NCBI GenBank assembly: GCA_026196225.1
Contig: JAPHRD010000025.1
Coordinates: 1 to 64,000 of the forward strand
Direction: 5' to 3'
Source of the DNA: Motiliproteus sp.
GTDB lineage: Bacteria; Pseudomonadota; Gammaproteobacteria; Pseudomonadales; Balneatricaceae
Length of the DNA: 64,000 nucleotides
Positions within the stretch are counted from its first letter, which is position 1; each line of letters opens with the position of its first letter. Below the pieces are notes generated by a model. That model did not search any database, was not told where the DNA came from, and was given only the letters and a program-made list of their open reading frames with translations. Shown here in pieces: positions 44,659 to 53,467 of the stretch. The position numbers and the translations under genes were made by a program.

Positions 44659-44810
44659 CGCTCATGAAGTTTAAAAACCGCGCAGACACCGCTGGGACGG
44701 CCACCCCTGAAGCGGCATCGGGGACCCTGCTCTGTCTGCCGGTAGTGGTTACAGTGCCGGCAGTTTCGGCGTTTGGGGGCCAGGTTTGTCGGTTCAGGAT
44801 TCGATGGCAT
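44628..44810 (-). CDS. small four-cysteine protein
   Basis: The 60-residue product carries CRHC, then single cysteines 10-11 residues apart (PRCRF, GVCAVF), which looks like a zinc ribbon or knuckle. The start (ATG 44810, or GTG 44813) overlaps the end of the winged-helix gene upstream, suggesting coupling. The C-terminus overlaps the converging GDPD gene by about 30 bases. Family not recognised. Confidence 0.5.
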   Translation of the reverse strand: MPSNPEPTNLAPKRRNCRHCNHYRQTEQGPRCRFRGGRPSGVCAVFKLHERYASGSSLSK

Positions 44811-45069
44811 CACGGATCTTTTGAATCTCTGTTTTTACCCAACTTCGGTCGATAGGGCCCCAGTTCTCAAGCACGTAGTATCCGTCGTTGTTGCGTTTTC
44901 CATCCTGTTGGAAATGTAAATCAATACCCATGCCAGGCAGAGCTTTGATGATGTCCTGAATGGTGCGACGTGGCCAACCGGTAGCCTCTATTAAATGGGG
45001 AACGCTGGGACGGTCTTCGGTGCTGATGAGATGACAAATCAACAGCCGACGGCAAAAAGTGGGGTTCAT
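44794..45069 (-). CDS. winged helix-turn-helix protein
   Basis: The 91-residue product looks like a compact wHTH: CHLISTEDRPSVPHLIEATGWPRRTIQDIIKAL contains helix 2-turn-helix 3. A wing-like segment DGYYVLENWG and a C-terminal helix follow. Probably DNA-binding, possibly a regulator; targets unknown. Its end overlaps the next small gene by 17-20 bases. Confidence 0.7.
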   Translation of the reverse strand: MNPTFCRRLLICHLISTEDRPSVPHLIEATGWPRRTIQDIIKALPGMGIDLHFQQDGKRNNDGYYVLENWGPIDRSWVKTEIQKIRDAIES

Positions 45070-45092
45070 GTTAAGTGTCCTTGTAAGGGGGA

Positions 45093-45464
45093 CTAGGGCT
45101 TTTTATTCGATGAATCATTATCTTCATCAGGCTTTTTGGAATCGTCGACGGCACCCTTTGTGGCGGGCTGATCTTCCACTTTTCCATAGTAGTGGTCTTC
45201 GTAGTACATGCCGCGAATATTTAATTTTTTATTTAGGAAGCGCACATAATACTTCCAGCAAAAAAAACCAGGCAGCATCCAGATCATGATTGCGAGCATA
45301 TTCATGGCACCGGTGTGGGTGCTTGGGCCCTGGGCGGTAACCCAATCGATAAAGCCTACCTTTCGCATCAAGTAGAACCAGGCGACTAAAGCTAAGAATC
45401 CGAGGCCCATAAAGATGTGATAGGTGATGCTTCGATTATTTTTTTCAGGTTCACTGGCTGACAT
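45093..45464 (-). CDS. two-helix membrane protein of unknown function
   Basis: The 123-residue product has hydrophobic helices at about 15-33 and 52-72 and an acidic, Asp/Lys-rich tail (DDSKKPDEDNDSSNKKP). Aromatic YYEDHYYGK lies before the tail. Family not recognised. It lies between the tus-like gene and the wHTH gene on the same strand. Confidence 0.65.
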   Translation of the reverse strand: MSASEPEKNNRSITYHIFMGLGFLALVAWFYLMRKVGFIDWVTAQGPSTHTGAMNMLAIMIWMLPGFFCWKYYVRFLNKKLNIRGMYYEDHYYGKVEDQPATKGAVDDSKKPDEDNDSSNKKP

Positions 45465-45502
45465 GGAGTAGAGATTGCCTCGGTATCTGTTGTGGTTGTT
45501 GG

Positions 45503-46378
45503 TTATTTTAAATAACGGTGGATGCGCAGGGTAGGGATAAACGCGGTTTCTTCTATTTTTCGGTCACGTCGTACTTGGCGGCTACGACCTACTGGAGGAG
45601 TGAGAGGTGGCTCATTATAGTCGGGAAAGGGTAGGCTGCTGTCCCAGGCAAACACCAGCGGCAGCGATAGGTTCATGGCGTTGCGATCTTCGGTGGAGAT
45701 GCTTTCGTTAAATCGAAGATTGGCTCGCATCAGCGGTGCTTGCTGCTGTACCTGGGCTAGAGGAGTGTTAGCTTGAAGTTGATTTAAAAGCTGTAATTGC
45801 AGCTGAATATGAGGTTTGTCCAAACCGGCACGAGTCAATTTACGAACTGTTTCGGCGACGGTTGTTTTCTTAATGCTACGGCCACTGTTGTACCAATTAA
45901 AGCCGACGCGGTGAGGGTGTTGATTGGTAATTGGGATCAAGCGATAGCACTGTTTCAGATGTAATCTGCCTAGCCCTTTGACGTTGAGGTCTTCGCGCAA
46001 CTGGTTATCACGTTTATTTAGGGCCTGGAGCCAACTCTTTTCCTCCGCTTCCCCGCGAATCTGCTGCACGGCCTTGCGAAAACGTTGTTTGGCGTCATTG
46101 ACCTTATGGCATTGCGCGATTAACGATGGATCGGCAGCGATTAGGCCATGACAGCTCCGGGTCTTGCGGCCGTCACCGGATTCCTGATACCAGATGTCAC
46201 AGAATAGTTGGATCGCTTTTTCCCGTGGAGAGATCCCCAGTTCGCTTTCCTGTCGAGTCAGGGGGACCCAAACTGGTAGGTCGCCTTGTCGTAATAGGAC
46301 GGCCAAATCTTGCAGCTGTTCACTGAGCTGCTCGAAGCTCTGTAGCAGTTCCGCCTGAGGATATAGTGGGGCGTTCAA
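45503..46378 (-). CDS. tus: Tus-like DNA replication terminus site-binding protein
   Basis: The 291-residue product shares with E. coli Tus (309) the block YRLIPITNQHPHRVGFNW-x-NxxxIKK (about 146-170) and the closing IPTLRIHRYLK strand. It also has a similar alternation of helices and basic strands. Tus bound at Ter sites stops DnaB helicase in one direction. Start TTG 46378 overlaps the PilZ gene's stop (TTGA), so the two are coupled. Similarity is judged by eye and should be confirmed. Confidence 0.72.
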   Translation of the reverse strand: MNAPLYPQAELLQSFEQLSEQLQDLAVLLRQGDLPVWVPLTRQESELGISPREKAIQLFCDIWYQESGDGRKTRSCHGLIAADPSLIAQCHKVNDAKQRFRKAVQQIRGEAEEKSWLQALNKRDNQLREDLNVKGLGRLHLKQCYRLIPITNQHPHRVGFNWYNSGRSIKKTTVAETVRKLTRAGLDKPHIQLQLQLLNQLQANTPLAQVQQQAPLMRANLRFNESISTEDRNAMNLSLPLVFAWDSSLPFPDYNEPPLTPPVGRSRQVRRDRKIEETAFIPTLRIHRYLK

Positions 46379-46950
46379 GACAGCGTATCCTGGTCGCGGC
46401 TTTGACGACGCAGCCTGGCCTGAGTCTCCATCAGGTGACGGGCGATGGTATGACGGTTACGGTCATCCAGATCAATAAATTCAACCCCGATGCGATGTCG
46501 CTCCTGGCCCATCTCAAGGCTGTAGACGGTACGGGCAAAGCAGAGAATGCCGCTACCTTCTGGCAGTAGTTGCAGCCTAATTGCCAGCAGGGTACCTGCC
46601 TGCAAGGGTTTTTTGCTCAGCAGTGAAAGACCTCCTTCACTCAGAGTGATCGCATTCAGATGTCGCTCGTTGTCGGGATTGGCCAATGTGTGGGCGATTC
46701 GATCAATTTTACGGTTAAGCATACGCAGGTAAGTGGCGATCGATTTGTCTTCTTCACTGACTCGACGCAGGCTGGATTCTGCTTCCTCGTCCAACTGACG
46801 AAGGTCTGTCAGTAGACTGAATTGGCTGGAAGGGGGGAATAAGGTATCCAATGGCTGACTACAATCTGCGACAATTCTAAAGCCTACGGAGGCCTTTTCT
46901 TCGATGCGGAAATTGCGTCGTCGATCGTTATTGATATCCCACTGAGTCAT
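46375..46950 (-). CDS. PilZ-domain protein
   Basis: The 191-residue protein has an N-terminal RRRNFRIEE (RxxxR c-di-GMP motif), a helical middle section (about 50-90), and ITLSEGGLSLLSKKPLQAGTLLAIRLQL where SxxG is kept but the usual Asp/Asn before it is Thr. It ends with a RIGVEFIDL strand. ATG 46950 is the likely start; a TTG eight codons upstream is the alternative. A PilZ gene occurs at this point next to lol genes in Pseudomonas. Confidence 0.82.
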   Translation of the reverse strand: MTQWDINNDRRRNFRIEEKASVGFRIVADCSQPLDTLFPPSSQFSLLTDLRQLDEEAESSLRRVSEEDKSIATYLRMLNRKIDRIAHTLANPDNERHLNAITLSEGGLSLLSKKPLQAGTLLAIRLQLLPEGSGILCFARTVYSLEMGQERHRIGVEFIDLDDRNRHTIARHLMETQARLRRQSRDQDTLS

Positions 46951-47045
46951 GTTTTTATGAATTTCCTGATGCAATGATTACCAGCTGTAAAAATACCGTG
47001 CTAGCGTTAGGCGCTCAAGGTAACTTTATGGTTTAATCTCGGCCC

Positions 47046-48290
47046 ATGTACAGACCCCTATCACTATTTATCGGACTTAGGTACACCGGCGCCAAGCGCA
47101 GCAATCATTTTATCTCCTTTATTTCGTTGGTTTCGATGATCGGACTGACATTGGGAGTGGCTGTGCTGATATTGGTGCTTTCGGTGATGAATGGATTCGA
47201 CCGCGAGTTGCGGCAGCGAATATTGGGAATGGTGCCTCATGCCACCATCAGCCAGTATCGGGGAGAAATCGAAGATTGGCCGACGCTGATCGAATCCATC
47301 AACCAAGACCCGCAGGTCCTGGCGGCAGCTCCCTATATTGAAGCTCAGGGGATGTTGACCTCCCGAGGCCAGGTGCGTGGGGTGTTGGTGAACGGTATCG
47401 ACCCGGCTTACGAGAAAGATGTCTCTATCATCGGTAACCATATCACCCGAGGTAAGTTAGAGGATCTGGAAGCGGGTGAGTTTGGAATTGTTCTGGGTGA
47501 TATTCTGGCCCGAGTACTGGGGGCCGCAGTTGGCGATAAGATCACCTTGGTGTTGCCGGAAGCCTCTATTTCCGTTGCCGGGGTGTTTCCGCGCTTGAAA
47601 CGATTTACCGTAGTTGGTGTGTTTAAAGTAGGCGCTGAGCTGGATGCCAATATTGCCTATATCCATGTTGGTGATGCCGCCAAGATCAAACGGATTGCAA
47701 AAGGTGTTGAAGGGGTTCGGCTGAAGTTTGACAACCTCTTCAATGCTCCACGGGAAGTTCGACGCTTGGCCACCGAGTTGGGAAGTCAGTATCGCACCAG
47801 TGATTGGACCCGGACCCACGGAAACCTGTTTCAGGCTATCCAGCTAGAGAAGAAGATGATTGGCCTGCTGCTATTCATCATCGTTGCCGTGGCGGCCTTT
47901 AACATCGTCTCTACCCTGGTGATGGTGGTGACTGATAAGCGCTCCGATATCGCTATCTTGCGGACCATGGGCGCCAGCTCCGGCACCATCATGCGGACTT
48001 TTATCGTTCAGGGTGGATTTATCGGCGTCATCGGAACCCTGGCTGGCACAGGGCTGGGTATTATCGCAGCCCTGTCCGTGACCGATCTGGTGGCTTGGAT
48101 TGAAGAAACCTTAGGTTTGCAGTTTTTAGATGCCAACGTCTATTTCATCAGCTACCTGCCTTCAGAACTGCGTTGGCCCGATGTGGGTTTGATCTGTTTG
48201 AGCTCACTGCTAATCAGTTTGCTGGCTACCATTTATCCGGCCTACCGGGCGTCGCAAACTCAACCTGCAGAGGCGCTGCGCTATGAGTGA
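47046..48290 (+). CDS. lolC: lipoprotein-releasing ABC transporter permease (LolC/LolE/LolF)
   Basis: Inner-membrane permease that releases lipoproteins to LolA. The 414 residues start with [39 protein letters not shown] sequence, followed by a large periplasmic domain (about 45-265) and three C-terminal helices with the FtsX-like [16 protein letters not shown] turn. Only one permease gene accompanies lolD, so it may work as a homodimer (LolF type) unless a second copy lies elsewhere. Confidence 0.92.
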   Translation: MYRPLSLFIGLRYTGAKRSNHFISFISLVSMIGLTLGVAVLILVLSVMNGFDRELRQRILGMVPHATISQYRGEIEDWPTLIESINQDPQVLAAAPYIEAQGMLTSRGQVRGVLVNGIDPAYEKDVSIIGNHITRGKLEDLEAGEFGIVLGDILARVLGAAVGDKITLVLPEASISVAGVFPRLKRFTVVGVFKVGAELDANIAYIHVGDAAKIKRIAKGVEGVRLKFDNLFNAPREVRRLATELGSQYRTSDWTRTHGNLFQAIQLEKKMIGLLLFIIVAVAAFNIVSTLVMVVTDKRSDIAILRTMGASSGTIMRTFIVQGGFIGVIGTLAGTGLGIIAALSVTDLVAWIEETLGLQFLDANVYFISYLPSELRWPDVGLICLSSLLISLLATIYPAYRASQTQPAEALRYE

Positions 48291-49008
48291 TCTGGAAAGC
48301 AAAGTGGCTGCCAACGATGCAGAAGCTCTGGAGCCGGTTATCAGCTGTCAGGGTGTGACCAAATTTTACCAAGAGGGTGAGAATCGTCTGGCGGTACTGC
48401 AGGGGATTGATCTCAACATCGCTCCAGGTGGTCGAGTTGCCATCATCGGCAGTTCCGGTTCCGGAAAAAGTACCCTGCTGAATATTCTCGGTGGTTTGGA
48501 TAGGGCCAGTGCCGGACGTGTAGCTATTGATGGCCGAGATCTGGATCAACTAAACGAAAACCAGCTGGCCCAGGTAAGAAACCGGTCTTTGGGATTTGTG
48601 TATCAGTTTCATCATCTGTTAGCAGAATTCAGTGCTCTGGAAAACGTTGCTATGCCGCTATTGATGAGCAAGCAACCGATCGACAAAATTCGCCAACAGG
48701 CGCTGGATATTCTGACACGGGTCGGATTGCGTAACCGTATCGATCATAAACCTTCGCAGCTAAGCGGTGGTGAACGCCAGCGAGTCGCGATAGCGCGAGC
48801 TTTAGTTACGAAACCTAAGACAGTGATGATGGACGAACCGACCGGTAACCTTGACCGCCATACCGCTGAAGAGGTTCAGTCACTGATGATGGAACTCAAT
48901 CAAACCCTCAACACGGCGTTTGTGGTGGTGACCCATGACCATCAATTGGCAGGCCAGATGGACCAGGTATTGCGATTGAACGATGGGCGATTAACCGGCC
49001 AAGGATAG
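48283..49008 (+). CDS. lolD: lipoprotein-releasing system ATPase LolD
   Basis: The 241-residue ATPase has Walker [10 protein letters not shown], signature [15 protein letters not shown], Walker [12 protein letters not shown] and the FVVVTHDH switch, with the LolD/MacB-type [20 protein letters not shown] segment. It overlaps lolC by 8 bases, indicating coupled translation of the transporter complex. Confidence 0.95.
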   Translation: MSDLESKVAANDAEALEPVISCQGVTKFYQEGENRLAVLQGIDLNIAPGGRVAIIGSSGSGKSTLLNILGGLDRASAGRVAIDGRDLDQLNENQLAQVRNRSLGFVYQFHHLLAEFSALENVAMPLLMSKQPIDKIRQQALDILTRVGLRNRIDHKPSQLSGGERQRVAIARALVTKPKTVMMDEPTGNLDRHTAEEVQSLMMELNQTLNTAFVVVTHDHQLAGQMDQVLRLNDGRLTGQG

Positions 49009-49025
49009 GAGAACGGTAGGGCAGA

Positions 49026-49586
49026 TTACTCTGAATTATTGCTGTTACCGTTTTTGCGTTTACGGTTTTTCTCGCTTCGTTTAGCGCTGCGTTTTTTCCA
49101 GTCTATGCTGACCCGCCAGAGCCATAGGTAACGCACTGCAAAGTAGCTGGCGACCGAGAAAACCACACCGCACAATAGAGATCCAAACAACAGTGGCCAC
49201 CAGATTTGGGAAACCCCTTGGGTGATCCATTCTACCGACAACTCCATCTCAAATTCTTGTACTGGCAGATCAAGTACCATTACTCCAACCCGATAGGTGA
49301 AATAGAAAATGGGTGGAATGGTGAGGGGGTTGGTGATCCAAACCAATCCGACAGAAATCGGCAAGTTACTGCGTACAATGATGGCTAGTACAGCAGCGAC
49401 TAGCATCTGTAACGGCAGAGGGAGAAAGGCGCAAAAAATACCCACCAAAAACGCCAAGGAAACCGAATTCCTATTCAGATGCCAGAGATTAGGATCATGA
49501 AGGAATTTCCCCAACTTGCTGAGGTGGGGGTGCTCCTTGATCATTGCCTCGTCGGGCATATGACGCTTAATAAATTTACGCGGCAT
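49026..49586 (-). CDS. DUF2062-family membrane protein
   Basis: The 186-residue product has three to four hydrophobic helices and the family segments SVSLAFLVGIFCAFLPLP, MLVAAVLAIIVRSNLPISVGLVWITNP. A lysine/arginine-rich tail follows. Function unknown. ATG 49586 (MPRKFIKR) is the likely start; the long upstream extension has no similarity to the family. It is reversed relative to its neighbours but keeps the conserved position between lol genes and comEC. Confidence 0.85.
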   Translation of the reverse strand: MPRKFIKRHMPDEAMIKEHPHLSKLGKFLHDPNLWHLNRNSVSLAFLVGIFCAFLPLPLQMLVAAVLAIIVRSNLPISVGLVWITNPLTIPPIFYFTYRVGVMVLDLPVQEFEMELSVEWITQGVSQIWWPLLFGSLLCGVVFSVASYFAVRYLWLWRVSIDWKKRSAKRSEKNRKRKNGNSNNSE

Positions 49587-49702
49587 GCAAGGGTACTGAC
49601 TGCAATGAGTTGTTGAGAGTGTCGAATTATGCACATAATATCTGTCTAATCCAACCGACTTACTACCAAAGATACTCACTTCTGAGCTGATGGAGATCAA
49701 GG

Positions 49703-52045
49703 ATGATCCGATTTAGTTTAGCCGTAGCAGTGATTGGCTTTTTTCCTGGGATTCCGCCGCTGTGGTTGGGGCTAGGATTGCCATTGCTAGGGCTTGTACT
49801 TTCGACCTGTTTGCGAACCCTTGGCTGGTTTCGACCGGTGTTGTTTGGTTTGCTCTGGGGGCTGATTTACGGTTACTGGGGAATGGCCCATCAATTGCCG
49901 GAATCCTGGCAAGGAAAGGACGTTGAAGTGCTTGGGCAGGTGACCGGGTTGCCTACCCATCAACACAATCAATGTCGGTTTGTTTTAACTGTTGATGAGA
50001 TATCAGTCATCGACGAATCCACAATTACCTCCAACGATAATCTTCTTTTTCCCCGTAAATTGCGTCTGAGCAACTACCATTGTCCCGAGTCTGTTAATCC
50101 CGGTGACTTGTTGCATCTGGTAGTGCGCTTGAAACGTCCTCGAGGTTATCGAAATCCTGGTGGTTTTGATTCTGAGAGACGAAATTTTTCCTTAGGAATC
50201 GATGGGGTTGGATACGTACGGCAATCGTTAATCGCAAAAAATGGCCGAGTTGAATTCTGGAATCTCCATAGGATGCGCTGGCAGTTATCCAATCTGATTG
50301 CCGAAAATGCTAAAACCTCTGATGCTAACCAAATCGCAGTATTACAGGGACTGCTTGTAGGCGACAAACGAGGAATCAGTACCCGGCAGTGGCAGCTGTT
50401 TCGCGATACTGGCGTTATTCATCTGCTGGTGATCAGCGGTCTGCATATTGGATTAGTCTGTGCGGCTGGTTACGCATTGCTGTTTTATGCGGGAAGGCTG
50501 GTGCCGATGATCTCACTGACTACGCGTATTCGTGTAGCGGTATTCGGAGCCTTGTTCCTCTCTTTGATTTACAGCTTGATGGCTGGGTTTTCTCTACCTA
50601 CTCAGCGTGCGCTGGTTATGGTATCTGTTCTGCTTGTTGGCTGGTTGATTCATCGTCGCCTAGGCGCTTGGGTGCGCCTTAAATTTGCAATGGCAGCAGT
50701 TGTTGCTTTTGATCCTTTAGCATTGTTTAGCCCTGGTTTCTGGTTGTCATTTGGCGCAGCGGGTATTTTGCTGTACGTGATCGGTGGTCGTGTGGCGGGA
50801 GTCCAAGCTGGAATTATCCATCTATCTAGACTGCAATTGACCATCAGTTTATTGATGTTGCCTCTGCTGGCCTTTCAGTTCTATCAGGTTCCCCTGGTTT
50901 CTCCCTTGGTAAATCTGATTGCAGTGCCAGTAGTGAGTTTTCTGTTATTGCCGTTGGCGTTCGTATCACTAATTGCGGCTGCTATATCGGATCAACTTTC
51001 CGCATTAGGATTCCATGGTTGTGGAGTACTGATACAGCTTGGATTTCAGTTTCTTGCCTGGATGGATTCAAATTTGAATTGGATCTGGCATCCTCCGGTT
51101 ATCTCCTACGGTGCCTTGGTAATGGCGCTGCTTGGGGTGCTGGTATTGTTTTTGCCGGCAGCCTTTCCCGGTCGCTGGCTGGGTACTTTGTTGTGGTTAC
51201 CGATGTTGACCGGCTCAACTCAACCCTTTAGGGATGGCGAATTTCGATTAACGACTCTTGATGTCGGACAGGGATTGTCGGTCGTAGTGGAAACGGCCAA
51301 CCATCGTATGCTCTACGATACCGGCAGGTCATTTAGGAGTGGTTTTAATTTGGCAGAGGCGGTAGTCGAACCTTATTTGCGTCAAAGAGGCATCCACCAG
51401 TTGGATCTGCTGATGATCAGTCACGGTGATAATGATCACGCTGGCGGAGCCGTGAATATCGTTAAAGCCTTTGAACCTGAAAGAGTGATCTCTTCCGCTC
51501 GTTTTGAAGGGATTGCGACAACACCCTGTTATGCGGGCCAACGTTGGCATTGGGATGGAGTCGATTTCGAACTATTGCACCCACAACCTCTTGCATTTCC
51601 AAAGTCGCTTCTAAAATCAACAGCTCTATCTAAACCTAATCATAGCAGTAGCCGTAACAACCGCTCCTGTGTACTGAAAATCTCTGGACTACAGAGTTCA
51701 GTATTGCTGACCGGCGATATAGAAACAGTAGTTGAAGAACAATTGCTGAAAAAGTACGGAGAGTTTTTGAATGTAGATATTTTGCTGGCGCCCCATCACG
51801 GCAGTAAAAGCTCGTCGTCAGACTCTTTTCTGGATCAGGTTTCACCCGAAATGGTGATTGTCAGTAGTGGCTATCGAAATCGATTTGGTCATCCACATCC
51901 TTCTGTAATCAAGCGAATCCGGCAGCGGGAGATTCCTGTGTATGATACGGCTAAGTCTGGAGCAATTTCTGTGCAGTCTTCTGTTAAACAACCGCTACTT
52001 TTGATCGAATATACTGAGAAAAAACAACACTACTGGTGGAACTAG
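49703..52045 (+). CDS. comEC: DNA internalisation competence protein ComEC/Rec2
   Basis: Polytopic channel for single-stranded DNA uptake, 780 residues. N-terminal helices and an OB-like region (about 65-190) precede the competence domain (LLVISGLHIGLVCAAGY). A C-terminal metallo-beta-lactamase-like domain follows (LDVGQGLSVVVE, LMISHGDNDHAGG, LLAPHHGSKSSSS). ATG 49703 behind AAGG. Complete and apparently functional, suggesting natural transformation ability. Confidence 0.94.
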   Translation: MIRFSLAVAVIGFFPGIPPLWLGLGLPLLGLVLSTCLRTLGWFRPVLFGLLWGLIYGYWGMAHQLPESWQGKDVEVLGQVTGLPTHQHNQCRFVLTVDEISVIDESTITSNDNLLFPRKLRLSNYHCPESVNPGDLLHLVVRLKRPRGYRNPGGFDSERRNFSLGIDGVGYVRQSLIAKNGRVEFWNLHRMRWQLSNLIAENAKTSDANQIAVLQGLLVGDKRGISTRQWQLFRDTGVIHLLVISGLHIGLVCAAGYALLFYAGRLVPMISLTTRIRVAVFGALFLSLIYSLMAGFSLPTQRALVMVSVLLVGWLIHRRLGAWVRLKFAMAAVVAFDPLALFSPGFWLSFGAAGILLYVIGGRVAGVQAGIIHLSRLQLTISLLMLPLLAFQFYQVPLVSPLVNLIAVPVVSFLLLPLAFVSLIAAAISDQLSALGFHGCGVLIQLGFQFLAWMDSNLNWIWHPPVISYGALVMALLGVLVLFLPAAFPGRWLGTLLWLPMLTGSTQPFRDGEFRLTTLDVGQGLSVVVETANHRMLYDTGRSFRSGFNLAEAVVEPYLRQRGIHQLDLLMISHGDNDHAGGAVNIVKAFEPERVISSARFEGIATTPCYAGQRWHWDGVDFELLHPQPLAFPKSLLKSTALSKPNHSSSRNNRSCVLKISGLQSSVLLTGDIETVVEEQLLKKYGEFLNVDILLAPHHGSKSSSSDSFLDQVSPEMVIVSSGYRNRFGHPHPSVIKRIRQREIPVYDTAKSGAISVQSSVKQPLLLIEYTEKKQHYWWN

Positions 52046-52312
52046 GGGCTGCTCGAACCTATGAAATCGTCACGACGGTTTCCATTTTTTTCTTAAGGCA
52101 AGGCACAGTGAATGTAGAGTAGTTATTCTACTAGAGTGAACAGTAACGCAGCATTAAGGAAAAATGGACCCGTCCCTTTGGGTTGTTCCTGTATTTAGGC
52201 CATGCAGCGTTATTCGTCGTTCATCTGGAACCACCAGACATCACTCCTCCTGCCTTGCTTGGCCAAAATACAGGTGACAACGTGATCGATTTGCTAAGCA
52301 CGTGCAGCCCCT
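52044..52312. mobile_element. palindromic MITE-like element, 269 bp
   Basis: The ends are near-perfect terminal inverted repeats (AGGGGCTGCTCG and CGTGCAGCCCCT, 11 of 12). Inside lie two hairpins: TCCATTTTTTTCTTAAGGC (52081) pairing with GCATTAAGGAAAAATGGA (52151) around AGTAG-TTATT-CTACT, and CCTGTATTTAGGCCA (52188) with TGGCCAAAATACAGG (52260). It encodes nothing and begins at the comEC stop codon. It looks like a non-autonomous transposable or REP-type repeat. No second copy was noticed in the window. Confidence 0.65.
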
Positions 52313-52368
52313 GGGTTTTTTTCACACATGTGGTACATTAGCGCCATCATTCGAGAAAGGAGCGAAAG

Positions 52369-52989
52369 GTGTTTGAACTGGTAAAATCCGGTGGCTTGCT
52401 AATGATACCGATACTTTTGTGTTCGGTTATAGCGCTGGCTATCTCCATCGAGCGATTCTGGACTCTGCGCAAGAGTAAGGTGGCTCCTTCTCATCTGGTT
52501 GGTGAAGTCTGGTCGTTAGTACAAAAAAGTGAGCTGACGGCAGAAAAACTAGCCAAGTTCAGGGCCAGTTCCGCGCTTGGTCAGATCATCGTCACGGGGC
52601 TGAATAACTCCAAGCACGGCCGTGAAGTGATGAAGGAGAGCATCCAGGAAACCGCCAGTAAGGTGATCCACGAAATGGAGCGCTTTCTCAACCCTCTAGG
52701 TACTGTTGCGGTTGTTACGCCTTTGCTGGGGCTACTGGGTACCGTCGTTGGCATGATCAAGGTGTTCACCGAAATCATGATTCAGGGAACCGGTAATGCC
52801 AATGTCTTGGCTGGTGGTATATCTGAGGCACTGATCACTACAGCCGCTGGACTCAGTGTTGCGATTCCTGCGCTGATTATGCACCGTTACTTTCTTCGTC
52901 GAGTCGATTTCCTGGTAGTAGAAATGGAGCAAGAAGCCATTAAGCTGGTAGAAGTCGTTCACGGTGACCGTGAAGTGGACTTTGAATAA
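52369..52989 (+). CDS. exbB: ExbB/TolQ-family proton channel protein
   Basis: Inner-membrane subunit of the proton-driven energy module. The 206 residues have helices at about 10-28, 105-130 and 145-172. The conserved TPLLGLLGTVVGMIKVF and GGISEALITTAAGLSVAIPALI segments are present. Start GTG 52369 with AAAGGAG upstream. With exbD it powers a TonB- or Tol-like process; no tonB gene adjoins. Confidence 0.93.
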   Translation: MFELVKSGGLLMIPILLCSVIALAISIERFWTLRKSKVAPSHLVGEVWSLVQKSELTAEKLAKFRASSALGQIIVTGLNNSKHGREVMKESIQETASKVIHEMERFLNPLGTVAVVTPLLGLLGTVVGMIKVFTEIMIQGTGNANVLAGGISEALITTAAGLSVAIPALIMHRYFLRRVDFLVVEMEQEAIKLVEVVHGDREVDFE

Positions 52990-53019
52990 TTGTCGCGGCG
53001 TTCTGCCTAAGAGGTTGAT

Positions 53020-53442
53020 GTGAGATTTAAACGACAGTCCAGCGAAGAGGTCAGCGTTAATCTGACGCCACTGATCGATGTGGTGTTCTTGCTGTTGATC
53101 TTTTTTATGGTCTCCACCACGTTCACCAAGGAAGCTCATCTGAAAATTGACTTGCCTAAAGCAAGCGTCGAACAGGTTGCGGATACTCCACGGGTTATCG
53201 ATATTACCATCACCGCCAAGGGCCAGTATTCGGTCAATGAAAAACCATTGGTTAACGGGCAGCTGAAAACCCTCAAAAAAGCGATCGCTAAGGAAGCGCG
53301 AAATAAAACCGATATTCCTTTGGTTATTACGGCTGACGCTCAGGCCCCTCATCAGAAAGTGGTGACGGCGATGGACGCAGCCGGCCAGCTGGGCTTTGTT
53401 CACTTGAGTATCACCACGCGGGGTAACGGTGACAAAAAGTGA
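53020..53442 (+). CDS. exbD: ExbD/TolR-family protein
   Basis: The 140-residue partner of ExbB has one N-terminal membrane helix containing the key Asp (LTPLIDVVFLLLIFFMVSTTF) and a periplasmic domain. Start GTG 53020 with AAGAGG upstream, 30 bases after exbB. Confidence 0.93.
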   Translation: MRFKRQSSEEVSVNLTPLIDVVFLLLIFFMVSTTFTKEAHLKIDLPKASVEQVADTPRVIDITITAKGQYSVNEKPLVNGQLKTLKKAIAKEARNKTDIPLVITADAQAPHQKVVTAMDAAGQLGFVHLSITTRGNGDKK

Positions 53443-53467
53443 TCTTTGAAGCACTCGCCCGAACCCT

